A stretch of DNA of 40,557 nt from an uncultured beta proteobacterium (GCA_903894475.1 CAITQH010000246.1:1-40557); one strand, 5' to 3'; counted from the stretch's first letter, positions 26,358 through 35,404 are shown. Numbers and translations are program-made. The notes: generated by a model from the sequence alone, not told the origin.

Positions 26358-27377
26358 TCAAGCACCTCTCTTCTTAAGCTTTGCCGTTTGCACAGCTTCG
26401 ACTGGTTCGACAGCGCCTGCAGGCGGCTTCAGATGCAATTTCATTAGGATGTCCTGGTTGTGATTCCCGAATCCCTTGCCAAAGATATTGATGCCACCGG
26501 GGTTAACGGCGTTGTCATCAATGCCAATCTTGAGCCGTATCGAGTGATGCTCGGCAATCGCCAGTTGGGACAAAGTGACATCCGAAATCTTCCGTGTACC
26601 GAAATACGTACCCGAATCGGAAATCGTCCAACGGGTCAGCTCACCATATTGCGAGCCTTCAAGCTTCCACCAATTCGGCGTAAACAGGCCGCGCTTGTCG
26701 CCATAGTCACCCGGCGAAGTCCAGGTGCCAATCTTGATATCGTTGACCCACAGGCTGATATCGCTGGGCCAGTTGCTATTGGTGCCGGGTGTCTCGGACG
26801 ACAACTCCAAGCTGAACTCAATCGCCTCAATTCCCGTGTTCAACAACTTGGCATTGTTCGGGAACTTGTATTCCACGTAGCCACGCCCGAACCAAAGCAG
26901 AGCCGCCTGCATACGGGCCGGATCAAGAAACAGATCGGGCACGTCCAGTATTCCGATGACGCGCTGGGTTGAACACATGCCACATGGCGCACTGACGCCA
27001 CAACCCGTGTAGAGCCCAAGTGGCATGGCCACATCGACGACATTGTCGACTTCCTGGGTTGATTCTTCATCGAGACGGATCACGATCTCGTCAAAACGTG
27101 CAGCGCAGATCTTCTGCTGACCTTTGGTTGCCTTGAGCGTTTGGGTGTCGATCAGTCCGGACTCTTGCAGAAGCTGAATGTTAGTGGCGATGGTCGACTG
27201 CGGTAAACCAATTGTTTCACTGATTTGATTGACGTTCATTGGCCCCCTGCGCTGCAGCAGTTTGAGGATGCGAATGCGAACAGGCGACGACAGACCTCGT
27301 ATGACTGCAAAGTGCAGCTCTGGGTCTACATTAAGAAAACTGCGTCGCGTGTTGTCTCGATCATCCAAATTGGTCAC
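26358..27377 (-). CDS. ArsR-type HTH regulator with long C-terminal, probably sugar-sensing, domain
   Basis: A 339-residue protein, three times the length of an ordinary ArsR regulator. The winged helix occupies residues 20-95 (LSSPVRIRILKLL, then INQISE-like NQISETIGLPQSTIATNIQLL). A cysteine cluster GCGVSAPCGMC at 125-135 follows (C126, C132, C135), then a beta-rich domain with many W/Y residues that could bind a carbohydrate. It is encoded inside the arabinoside operon, 14 bases after the GH51 gene, so it is probably its regulator. GTG at 27377 is the likely start. The name of the C-terminal domain is not known to me. Confidence 0.8.
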   Translation of the reverse strand: MTNLDDRDNTRRSFLNVDPELHFAVIRGLSSPVRIRILKLLQRRGPMNVNQISETIGLPQSTIATNIQLLQESGLIDTQTLKATKGQQKICAARFDEIVIRLDEESTQEVDNVVDVAMPLGLYTGCGVSAPCGMCSTQRVIGILDVPDLFLDPARMQAALLWFGRGYVEYKFPNNAKLLNTGIEAIEFSLELSSETPGTNSNWPSDISLWVNDIKIGTWTSPGDYGDKRGLFTPNWWKLEGSQYGELTRWTISDSGTYFGTRKISDVTLSQLAIAEHHSIRLKIGIDDNAVNPGGINIFGKGFGNHNQDILMKLHLKPPAGAVEPVEAVQTAKLKKRGA

Positions 27378-27391
27378 CTACAGTCAGGTTC

Positions 27392-28945
27392 TCAAGCAGG
27401 AATCAAATTGATCACGTTCCAGGATGCCGGCGCCACCGTCATCCAGATACGCTCGCCATCCACGGTGACACCAGTCAGTTGGATCGGCGAAACCTTATCC
27501 GGTTCATCTTTGCTATTGAACGCGCTCAGGTCCGCATGATGAAGTTGAGTGGCCTCACCAACTTTGAGTGGCACGAAACCACGCGCGGAAACCTCAACGG
27601 ACATCTCGCCAGTCAAGTCACGGTTCAAGGCGAAAATGCTCAAGCCACCGTCCTCATTGGCGACCATCGCCACCTTGAGATAGGGCGCGTTCGGAATTGC
27701 GTAGTATTGGTCGTTGTCGCCACGCGGGTCGTAATAACGGCTGGCGTAGGTCTCCGATTCAACTCTTGCGCGCAGCACCCTGCCGCGGCCGAATTTGCTC
27801 ATTTGCGCAAATGGGTAAAAGATGGTTTGCCGCCATGCTGGGCCACCGAGTTCAGTCATTATGGGAGCGATGACGTTAACCAGTTGCGCCAAGCATGCAG
27901 ACTTGACGCGGTCCGCATGGTTTAACAGCGAAATGCAAGCACCACCAAAACACAGCGCATCTTCCATGCTGTAGATTTCTTCCAAAATCGGCGGAGCAAT
28001 TGGCCATCCTTCCCTGACGCGATCAGCCCGGACGCGCCGGGTGCGGTACCAGACATTCCACTCATCAAAACTCAGCATGATGCGTTTGGGGGAGCGGCGT
28101 TTTGCGGCCACCGCGTCAGCAATTGCCACGACCTCTTCAATGAAGTTGTCCATCAAGTCCGGGCAGGCCAAAAATGCTGCCGTGTCACTCGCATAATTAT
28201 TGAAGTAGGTATGCAGCGACACATATTCCACGTGATCAAACGTGTGCTCCAGCACCGTGTCTTCCCAGGCGCCGTATGTGGGCATGCTCCGGCTGGACGA
28301 ACCGCAAGCAGCCAACTCGATGCTTGGATCTATCCAACGCATCATCTTGGCGGCCTCCACGGCGATGCGCCCGTACTCAGTGGCTGTCTTGGATTCCATC
28401 TGCCACGGCCCGTCCATCTCGTTGCCAAGACACCAGAATTTAATATCGTGTGGCTTCTCCCAACCGTGCGCACGGCGCAAATCAGACAGCGCAGTACCAC
28501 CCGGGTGATTGCAATATTCAAGCATGTTGCGAGCCGCATCGCCGCCGCGTGTGCCCAGGTTCACAGCAAACATGGGTTCAACGTTCGCCACCCGGCACCA
28601 GTCGATAAATTCATTGGTACCAAAACTGTTGGGTTCGGTAGAGAACCATGCCAGATCCAGGCGCTTGGGTCGTTCTGCCACGGGACCAACCCCATCTTCC
28701 CAGTTGTAGCCAGAAACAAAATTGCCACCGGGATAACGCATGATGGTAGCACCCAACTCGCGCACCAACGCCAACACATCTTGCCGAAAGCCTTGCTTAT
28801 CCGCCGTCGGGTGACCGGGCTCGTAAATCCCGCCATAAACACAGCGTCCGAGGTGCTCAACGAATGCACCGAATAAACGAGGATCGGTTTCACCGATAGC
28901 AAAATTCCGGTCAACAAAAACTTTGGCACTACGAATATTGGACAT
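27392..28945 (-). CDS. Alpha-L-arabinofuranosidase, GH51
   Basis: A 517-residue glycoside hydrolase cleaving terminal alpha-L-arabinofuranosyl residues. The acid/base glutamate is E176 in CLGNEMDGPW and the nucleophile E295 in SFDEWNVWY; MRYPGGNFVSGYNWEDGVGP is the substrate-pocket strand. A C-terminal beta-sandwich domain follows. There is no signal peptide, so it should act in the cytoplasm on imported arabino-oligosaccharides, matching the Opp-type importer genes just upstream. AAGAGAA precedes the ATG. Confidence 0.96.
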   Translation of the reverse strand: MSNIRSAKVFVDRNFAIGETDPRLFGAFVEHLGRCVYGGIYEPGHPTADKQGFRQDVLALVRELGATIMRYPGGNFVSGYNWEDGVGPVAERPKRLDLAWFSTEPNSFGTNEFIDWCRVANVEPMFAVNLGTRGGDAARNMLEYCNHPGGTALSDLRRAHGWEKPHDIKFWCLGNEMDGPWQMESKTATEYGRIAVEAAKMMRWIDPSIELAACGSSSRSMPTYGAWEDTVLEHTFDHVEYVSLHTYFNNYASDTAAFLACPDLMDNFIEEVVAIADAVAAKRRSPKRIMLSFDEWNVWYRTRRVRADRVREGWPIAPPILEEIYSMEDALCFGGACISLLNHADRVKSACLAQLVNVIAPIMTELGGPAWRQTIFYPFAQMSKFGRGRVLRARVESETYASRYYDPRGDNDQYYAIPNAPYLKVAMVANEDGGLSIFALNRDLTGEMSVEVSARGFVPLKVGEATQLHHADLSAFNSKDEPDKVSPIQLTGVTVDGERIWMTVAPASWNVINLIPA

Positions 28946-28975
28946 GTTAATTCTCTTGATAGGCTAATTGGTTGG

Positions 28976-29779
28976 CTACGGAGTGTCGGGCAAAAGAACC
29001 GCACTTTTGAGTTGCTGTGAATAAGGGTGTTTCGGGTTGGTCAGCACGGCTCTTGCATCGCCAGACTCAACAACTTTTCCGTGTTGCATGACGATGATGT
29101 GATCAGAAATATAGTAAGCCGTTGCTAAATCGTGTGTGATGTAGATGATTGATATACCGTGGTCGTCCCGTAATGTCTTAAACAAATTGACGATCGACAT
29201 GCGTAACGACGCGTCGACCATTGAGACCGGCTCGTCTGCAACGATGAGCTTCGGCGAAGGGATCAGAGCACGGGCTACCGCGATGCGCTGCAACTGACCC
29301 CCCGAGAGTTCATGTGGAAAGCGACCACGTACTTCAGCCAATGACAGTCCGACTTTGTTCAGTGCCGCGTCAGCACAGTCAGTGGCGGCACTGATATCGC
29401 GCGCTTGCGTAAAACGCAGGGCGCTCATATAGAGATAATGATCGATCTGTTTTAGAGGGTTGAAGGCCTCAAACGGGTTCTGGAAGATGGGCTGTATCTG
29501 AGCCATGAAGCGATGGCGGTCTGCGGTGCTGCGGATATCGGCGAGATTGGCACCCCCAAACTGAAGCTGCCCGGCGCTTGCTTGTGTCAGATTCAGGATC
29601 ATGCTGGCCAGTGTCGATTTACCGCTGCCGGATTCTCCAATGATGGTAAAGATCTCGGGTTGCTCGGCTTGAAGCCGAAAACTCACGTCGTCAACAGCAC
29701 GAATGCGTTGTTGGGACAGCAGTCCACCACGGACAAAGTCCTTGGTGACATGATCGACTTCTAACAGTGCGGTGCTCAT
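28976..29779 (-). CDS. Oligosaccharide/peptide-type ABC ATPase, OppF/DppF-like
   Basis: A 267-residue ATPase with Walker A GESGSGKST, the Q-loop PIFQNPFEAFNP, signature LSGGQLQRIAVARAL, Walker B LIVADEPVSMVDAS and the switch histidine in YITHDL. It ends with the HPYSQQL motif seen in peptide/oligosaccharide importer ATPases. The ATG at 29779 overlaps the stop of the OppD-like gene by four bases. It pairs with OppD to energise the importer. Confidence 0.93.
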   Translation of the reverse strand: MSTALLEVDHVTKDFVRGGLLSQQRIRAVDDVSFRLQAEQPEIFTIIGESGSGKSTLASMILNLTQASAGQLQFGGANLADIRSTADRHRFMAQIQPIFQNPFEAFNPLKQIDHYLYMSALRFTQARDISAATDCADAALNKVGLSLAEVRGRFPHELSGGQLQRIAVARALIPSPKLIVADEPVSMVDASLRMSIVNLFKTLRDDHGISIIYITHDLATAYYISDHIIVMQHGKVVESGDARAVLTNPKHPYSQQLKSAVLLPDTP

Positions 29780-30753
29780 TGTGTTAGCGCAAAACAGGCA
29801 GCGCGGTGGCCGGGTCCGACTTGGACCATGACTGGCACCTCTCGATGACAAAGGTCCTTGGCGAGCGGGCAGCGTGGATGAAAACGGCAACCGCTGGGCG
29901 GTGCCGCCAGATTCGGCGGACTGCCTTCCAGGCCCTTGCGTTGAGCGGCATCACCAATACGCGGCAGGCTCGACACCAGATGCGCGGTGTAGGGATGCTG
30001 CGGGTTGCGAAATAACTCATGCGTCGGACCCTCCTCGACGATGCGTCCGGCGTACATGATGCCCAGGCGGTCTGCCAGATACGAATGCACGCCCAGGTCA
30101 TGTGTGACCAGCAATACCGAGGACCCCATCTCACGCTGAATCTCCCGAATCATGTCAAGCACGTTCTTTTGGACGATCACGTCCAAGGCGGTGGTTGGCT
30201 CGTCGGCGATGATGAAATCCGGTCGGCAAATCGTGGCCAACGCAATGGTGACCCGCTGGCGCATACCACCCGACAACTCATGTGGATAGGCTCTGAGGAC
30301 ACTCGGGTCCAACTTGACTCGACCAAGTTGTTTCTTGACCATCAGGTTGAACTCAGCGCGCGGGAGGTCGATATGGCGTGAGGCGAAATCAACAAACGAT
30401 TCTTCAATGCGTCGAACGGGGTTAAATACGCTCATCGAACCCTGCACGATATAGGACAGGTGACGCCACCGCAGCAGTGAGAGCTCGTCATGGCTCAAGT
30501 TAAGAATGTCAGGCGCAAAAGCGAAGTCAACCTTGCCCGCGACGACTTCCAGCGGTGGTTTAAGGGCCGCCGCAATGGTCTTGATCAGAGTCGTTTTGCC
30601 GGAACTTGATTCGCCTGCTAAACCGTATATTTCATTGGGTTGTACTTCGAAATCAATGCCGTCTACAGCCCTGACTTCGCGTTCGATGCCGAAATATTTA
30701 GTCCGATAGTAGGCCTTCAAACCCGTAACTAAAAGTACCGGGCGCGTGGTCAT
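29776..30753 (-). CDS. Oligosaccharide/peptide-type ABC ATPase, OppD/DppD-like
   Basis: A 325-residue ATPase: Walker [10 protein letters not shown], signature [14 protein letters not shown], Walker [15 protein letters not shown] and the switch histidine in [12 protein letters not shown]. The C-terminus carries the Opp/Dpp extension with the cysteine pattern [14 protein letters not shown], which binds an iron-sulfur cluster in some relatives. GGGAGG precedes the ATG at 30753, which overlaps the upstream permease gene by four bases. It forms a heterodimer with the OppF-like protein. Confidence 0.94.
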   Translation of the reverse strand: MTTRPVLLVTGLKAYYRTKYFGIEREVRAVDGIDFEVQPNEIYGLAGESSSGKTTLIKTIAAALKPPLEVVAGKVDFAFAPDILNLSHDELSLLRWRHLSYIVQGSMSVFNPVRRIEESFVDFASRHIDLPRAEFNLMVKKQLGRVKLDPSVLRAYPHELSGGMRQRVTIALATICRPDFIIADEPTTALDVIVQKNVLDMIREIQREMGSSVLLVTHDLGVHSYLADRLGIMYAGRIVEEGPTHELFRNPQHPYTAHLVSSLPRIGDAAQRKGLEGSPPNLAAPPSGCRFHPRCPLAKDLCHREVPVMVQVGPGHRAACFALTQ

Positions 30754-31613
30754 GAAACACCTCCCAAGCGACTCAAGCGACTACGCGGATCTATGTATTC
30801 GTTCATCGACACCGCAAGCAAATACAAGCCGATAAAGACCATGACAAGCAGCACCACTGGAAAGGCAACCCACCACCAGATCCCGGCAACCATGGCCGTG
30901 TGCTGGTTCGCCCAGAAGATCATGCCCCCAATTGATGGCGTGTTGATATCGGTAAATCCCAACACGGCCAGTGTGACTTCCAATCCGATAGACCAGTTGA
31001 TGTTGTTCAGCGTAGTAGAAAAGATGACGGGCAACACATAGGGGAGGTGTTCGCGTTGCAATATTTCGCGCGTGCTCATACCGGAGAAGACGCAGGTGCG
31101 CGTGAAGTCACGAGTGCGCAAGCCAATCGCGATGGAGCGGATAAGACGAGCGTCATAGGCCCATCCCAGCATCGCCATGATCACTGCGAGCCAGCCCCAA
31201 GTCAGATTGTCACGCATCACGAAATAGAACAGCACAAGAATCGGCAGCAACGGAATGACAATGAAAGTGTCATTGATTGACATCAGAAGGCGGTCGACCC
31301 AACCTCCCTTGTAACCAGCGACCAAACCAACGCTCAGAGCCATGATTCGACTCATGAATGCAACGCTCAAGCCAAATAGAAATGTGTTGCGTATGGCATA
31401 ACTCAGCAGCCAAAAAACATCCTGACCTCGACTGGTCGTACCAAAAACATGCGGCCAGCCAGGTGGTAGATCGAGCGGAACAACGTAAACGTCCATCGCT
31501 GGATAAGGCGAGACCAGGGACAGCGCGGCGACGACAGCAACGATGCCAATCAAGGCGGCACCGATTGCAAATTCGACATTGGTTTTAAGCAGATCGCGCA
31601 GGATTCGGAACAT
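30750..31613 (-). CDS. Oligosaccharide/peptide-type ABC permease, OppC/DppC-like
   Basis: A permease of about 287 residues with an N-terminal transmembrane segment (FAIGAALIGIVAVVAALSLV), the family motif FGTTSRGQDVFW and about five further membrane segments. The usual ALGF-type end of the substrate loop appears as LAVLGFTDINTPSIGGMI. The ATG at 31613 is preferred because the conserved sequence begins there; a GTG at 31649 would lengthen it by 12 residues. It partners the OppB-like permease. Confidence 0.92.
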   Translation of the reverse strand: MFRILRDLLKTNVEFAIGAALIGIVAVVAALSLVSPYPAMDVYVVPLDLPPGWPHVFGTTSRGQDVFWLLSYAIRNTFLFGLSVAFMSRIMALSVGLVAGYKGGWVDRLLMSINDTFIVIPLLPILVLFYFVMRDNLTWGWLAVIMAMLGWAYDARLIRSIAIGLRTRDFTRTCVFSGMSTREILQREHLPYVLPVIFSTTLNNINWSIGLEVTLAVLGFTDINTPSIGGMIFWANQHTAMVAGIWWWVAFPVVLLVMVFIGLYLLAVSMNEYIDPRSRLSRLGGVS

Positions 31614-31663
31614 GGTGTGGGGCCTGTGTGCAGTTGTGGCGGTTGGCACTCTGACACGCAGTA

Positions 31664-32668
31664 TTAGCGTGTGTCCGCGCGCGGATCAAGCAATGGGTAC
31701 ATCAAGTCGATCAACAACACGGCAGCCGAAACGCCGATGATCGAGATGGTGGTGACACCCAGTACCAGACCGTAATCACCCGCATAGACAGCACTTACCA
31801 GTAATGCGCCAATTCCGGGATAGCCAAAAATCTGCTCAGTAATAATGGCACCGTTGAAGATGGTGCCAAGGGACATTGCAAGACCCGTAACTTGCGGCAC
31901 CAGGGCATTGCGCATGACGTAGGAAAAAAGAATGCGCCGGGGAGCGACGCCGCCGAGTTCAGCATAGGTAACGTAGTCCTCTGTTACGACATTCGAAACG
32001 AGTGAACGCATGCCTAGAAACCAACTACCGATACCAATGATCATCAGGCTTGCCGCGGGCAAAATCGAGTGTCGCAGAATGCTCAGGACATGATGGAAGT
32101 CGAAGGTCTGTCGCAGGTTCATGTCGCTGCCACCGGTGATGGGTAGCACCGGCCAGATATAACCGAAGATAACCAGTAGCACGAACCCGGAAATGTAATA
32201 GGGGATCGGGTGCAGGCCCATCGCAATAACACCCATGATCTTCAGGCTGCGATTGTTGCGGTAGTAGCCCGCCAGACCGCCTAACAAATTTCCAAGCAAC
32301 CAGGTCAGCAAGGTCGACGTCAGCAAGAGGCCCACGGTCCACGGCAGTGCGCGGCCGATTAAGGTTGTAACCGGCGTCGGAAATGCTGACAGCGAGGGAC
32401 CAAAATCGGCCATCGCAATACGCTTCCAAAAGCTGATGTATTGCTCCAGCGGGCCACCATTCAAGCCATAGAGTTCGCGCAATGACTCACGCATCATGGC
32501 AATGGCGTCAGGGCTGGTATTGCCGTAGGCTGTAACAGCGGCAATTGATTGCTCTACTGGGTCAATTGGCGTGGCGTGGGTTATGACATAGGCGACGTTC
32601 ACGCCAATGAATACCACGACCACGAATTGACCCAGACGCTTCAGTCCGTACAGGGCAAAGGCGCGCAT
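31664..32668 (-). CDS. Oligosaccharide/peptide-type ABC permease, OppB/DppB-like
   Basis: A 334-residue permease with the N-terminal segment FVVVVFIGVNVAYVITHATP, the motif GLNGGPLEQYISFW, and about six membrane spans. The end of the family EAA-like loop is YVTYAELGGVAPRRILFSYV, followed by NALVPQVTGLAMSLG and FGYPGIGALLVSAV. It starts 22 bases after the binding-protein stop, with no obvious Shine-Dalgarno. It forms the membrane channel with the OppC-like protein. Confidence 0.93.
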   Translation of the reverse strand: MRAFALYGLKRLGQFVVVVFIGVNVAYVITHATPIDPVEQSIAAVTAYGNTSPDAIAMMRESLRELYGLNGGPLEQYISFWKRIAMADFGPSLSAFPTPVTTLIGRALPWTVGLLLTSTLLTWLLGNLLGGLAGYYRNNRSLKIMGVIAMGLHPIPYYISGFVLLVIFGYIWPVLPITGGSDMNLRQTFDFHHVLSILRHSILPAASLMIIGIGSWFLGMRSLVSNVVTEDYVTYAELGGVAPRRILFSYVMRNALVPQVTGLAMSLGTIFNGAIITEQIFGYPGIGALLVSAVYAGDYGLVLGVTTISIIGVSAAVLLIDLMYPLLDPRADTR

Positions 32669-32690
32669 CTACAAATATCTTAGAAAAAGC

Positions 32691-34589
32691 TCAACGTGGC
32701 TTGATCTTTACTAGCATGTAGCGTGAATTACCCCAGTTTGGCACTGGGTTGGTGTACGGGTTGCTCGATGTGGGCCAGCCAGTCCAATAGGTGTCGTCCA
32801 TTACTGTGAAGACGTTGTATGCCATCAGCGGAATAGTTGGCATTTCGCGTGTGACCAGTTTGATGTAATCCTTGCCCAGTTCAATGCCGCGAGGATCGTC
32901 AAAGCCAACCGTGCGAACGGCCTCAATGATCTTGTCAAGGTCGGGGTTGGCCCAACGCTGCCAGTTGCGAGCCGGCTGCGGGGAACCGGGCGCGGCCACA
33001 AACTGGCTATGCCAACTGTCGAGGAAGTAGGACAGGTCAGGGTGTCCACCCCAGGTCTCGACGCTCCAGCCGATGAAAGCATCGAAATCTCCGGCGCTGC
33101 GTCTCGTAGGCAGAGTTCCCTGTGCTGTATCAACCTTGGCATCGATACCGAACTGGCGCCACTGCTGAACAATCATCGATCCGGCGCGGGTCATGACGGG
33201 TCGGGATTCGCCCTCGACCATGACCCGAATGGTGAACGGCTTTCCGTCGGGCGTCATCCAATTGGCGCCACGCTTGGTATACCCGGCCTTTTCCAGCAAT
33301 TCCTTCGCCGCGGCGGGATTCGTCTTCCACCAACCCATGCCGAAAGATGACTCGATTTGTTTGCGGTCTGTCGGAATTTGTGTGCCCATCGACGGACGCA
33401 ACATATCAGCGATCTGTTGACCGACCAGCGGATCGTAAGGCTTGACTTTTCGCTTGCCGGTATCGATTTCGAAGGACTTGAGCCAGTCCTGCATCGGCCC
33501 GTGATAAACCTCTGGATGTGTGCCGGTTGGCGGAATGCCAATGGCTGAAATCGTGGCAGCGCCTCGATAGGACGCCATTGCAACCGCCTTGATATCGATG
33601 AGCAAGGCGAGTGCCCAGCGGACATCGCGGTTCTTGAACGACTCGTTTTGCGTGTTGAAAATGAGCGCAGGCAAGGTAGGGTCAGGATGACCATACGGGA
33701 AGCCCTTGAACCATCCTTGCGATGATTTAGACTGCTTTGCCAGTGTAAACATGCCCTCGGGTGCCACGTCATGAATCACGTCAAGCTGATGATTGAGTTG
33801 TGCAATAACACGCTTTTCCGGGGGACCAGGATCCATGTAAACAACGTATTTGGCACTGGGTTTGCCCAAGCGTCCAAGCGTGGTGCGCTGCCAGTCATCG
33901 CGTAGTTGCCAGATATACCACTTGCCATCGGGGTCGTAATTTTTGAGCACATAGGCTCCAAGTGAAATTGGTTTGCCAAAATCAAATTTGAGCGGATCAG
34001 CCACCTTCTCGAACACGTGTTTTGGCATGATCCAAGCGCCATTCCATCGCACCGTGAAGAGGGCATGGAAGCGCGAGTTCGGCTTCTTGAGCTTGAATAC
34101 GACGGTGTAGGGGTCTGGCGCCGTAACGCTCGCCACGTTAAGATTAAACACGGCCCCCCAGCGCATGCTCGGGTTCTTTATTTGTGTTTCAACCGTGTAG
34201 ACCACGTCGGCAGCCGTGAACTCTGTGTCATCACTCCAATAAATGCCCTTACGTAGTTTTACGGTCATTTGCGAAAAGTCGGCGTTGTAGATGGGCTTGT
34301 CGCTGGCCAGTGAGTTATCCCAAACACCGTCAATGCCTTTTTCTGGATCGATGTACCAGAACGTGTCCATTGCTAACTGGTGCAACCCAGTGGACTGGCC
34401 GCCACCACTTATGGCCCAGATGTTGAACCAGCCCGCGTTTTTGATCGTCCCCTCTGGGTTTTCCAGAATTAAGGTTTCTTTGCGCGGCAAATCAGAAAAT
34501 GTCCCCTGCGCTATCGTGGAAAGCGGCGCAATGAGCAGGCCAACCGCCAAGATAGAAGCAGCCAGCGACATGATTCGTTTTAATTTCAT
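32691..34589 (-). CDS. Family-5 extracellular solute-binding protein (oligosaccharide/peptide type)
   Basis: A 632-residue periplasmic binding protein with a signal peptide (MKLKRIMSLAASILAVGLLI, likely cleavage at TIA-QG near residue 28). Family-5 features are visible: the domain-I segment MTVKLRKGIYWSDDTEFTAA and VYTVETQIKNPSM, and the C-terminal TREMPTIPLMAYNVF. It is longer than typical OppA proteins and resembles the binding proteins for plant oligosaccharides such as cellobiosides, xylo- and arabino-oligomers. AGGAGA lies six bases before the ATG. It is the first gene of the arabinoside operon. Confidence 0.93.
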   Translation of the reverse strand: MKLKRIMSLAASILAVGLLIAPLSTIAQGTFSDLPRKETLILENPEGTIKNAGWFNIWAISGGGQSTGLHQLAMDTFWYIDPEKGIDGVWDNSLASDKPIYNADFSQMTVKLRKGIYWSDDTEFTAADVVYTVETQIKNPSMRWGAVFNLNVASVTAPDPYTVVFKLKKPNSRFHALFTVRWNGAWIMPKHVFEKVADPLKFDFGKPISLGAYVLKNYDPDGKWYIWQLRDDWQRTTLGRLGKPSAKYVVYMDPGPPEKRVIAQLNHQLDVIHDVAPEGMFTLAKQSKSSQGWFKGFPYGHPDPTLPALIFNTQNESFKNRDVRWALALLIDIKAVAMASYRGAATISAIGIPPTGTHPEVYHGPMQDWLKSFEIDTGKRKVKPYDPLVGQQIADMLRPSMGTQIPTDRKQIESSFGMGWWKTNPAAAKELLEKAGYTKRGANWMTPDGKPFTIRVMVEGESRPVMTRAGSMIVQQWRQFGIDAKVDTAQGTLPTRRSAGDFDAFIGWSVETWGGHPDLSYFLDSWHSQFVAAPGSPQPARNWQRWANPDLDKIIEAVRTVGFDDPRGIELGKDYIKLVTREMPTIPLMAYNVFTVMDDTYWTGWPTSSNPYTNPVPNWGNSRYMLVKIKPR

Positions 34590-34661
34590 CAATATCTCCT
34601 GTTGCTCATTTCCACTTGAACAATAAGCGGATACGAGCTTGTCATGACGTTTAAACAATTT

Positions 34662-34679
34662 ATCTGATTTGTATCAGAT
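34662..34679. promoter_or_regulatory. Perfect palindrome upstream of the arabinoside operon, putative operator
   Basis: ATCTGATTTGTATCAGAT is a perfect 7-bp inverted repeat with a 4-base spacer. It lies 73 bases upstream of the binding-protein start in AT-rich sequence. Being the only strong palindrome in front of the ten-gene operon, it is a good candidate for binding of the ArsR-type regulator encoded within. I cannot place a confident -35/-10 pair around it. Confidence 0.55.
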
Positions 34680-34945
34680 TTTCGGATACGTTCATCCCGC
34701 CAGAACTATATCATCAAAGTTGTGAACCAAGGAAAAGGATGTTCAGTACCAAGTCAGATGGCGCTTCATGTCATCATGAACTTCGCTGACAAGCCATGCC
34801 CTGGCGAAATCAAGCGTTGAAAACTGTTGGCGACGTCCAATGACCATACATGGACGCCCCCTTAATGCCAGACTTTCAATTCATGGTGACTCAAAGGTAA
34901 AGATTGCACCCGTACATTCGGACTTTTGGTGTGACTTTTGGTCAC

Positions 34946-35158
34946 CCGGTGCATGCACTGTCCACGGTGTTTCGTGGCAAGTTCATGGCGGTGTTGGTCG
35001 GCGCACACGGTGACGGCCATATTGACCGCGACCCGCAGGGGGACGCGCCCGCTTGGCACCAGCGACAAAGGCAACTCTACAAACACGATTGGGTGATGTA
35101 TGCAAAAACGCCGATGGGTGGGCCGGCGCAGGTGCTGGAGTATTTGAGCCGCTACGCC
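34946..35158 (+). mobile_element. IS91-family transposase fragment
   Basis: Seventy-one codons match the middle of IS91-type transposases: VHALSTVFRGKFMAVL, then LYKHDWVMYAKTPMGGPAQV and LEYLSRY. The sequence RGKF with the later WV-YAK-P-GGP-QVLEYL-RY block is diagnostic. Both the N-terminal zinc-finger part and the end after RYTHR are missing. It continues in the same reading frame into the MFS transporter tail. Confidence 0.8.
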
Positions 35159-35404
35159 ATGACCATGAGCAATACATCCGCCAACACGCTGCTTCAGTCA
35201 GCGTCTTCCACCGCTGTGCGCGGGCAAACCGTCAGCCTATTCATGCTGGCGATGCGCGGCGGCATGGCGCTGGGTGGCCTGTTTACCGGCCTATCCATCA
35301 GTCTGCTGGGTGTACGTTACGCCTTGTTGTTCAATGGTCTGCTGGCGCTGCTTTGCCAAATGGTTGTGGCCATCTATTGGGCACGCAACCACACAGACGC
35401 ATGA
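35159..35404 (+). pseudogene. C-terminal remnant of an MFS transporter fused in frame to IS91 sequence
   Basis: The last 81 codons encode SNTSANTLLQSASSTAVRGQ followed by two hydrophobic segments (FMLAMRGGMALGGLFTGLSI and YALLFNGLLALLCQMVVAIY). This fits the final part of an MFS exporter of the EntS/DHA3 kind, in which TNTLLQ and VRGR-SL lie in the late loop and the last helices follow. The preceding ten helices are absent. An ATG at 35159 exists but has no ribosome-binding site. The open frame from 34904 covers both pieces. Confidence 0.7.

Noticed and set aside
34931-34945. GTGAC-TTTTG-GTCAC palindrome as a possible CRP-like site
   Set aside because: The spacer does not fit TGTGA-N6-TCACA and the only gene downstream is a transposase/MFS remnant, so a regulatory role is unlikely.
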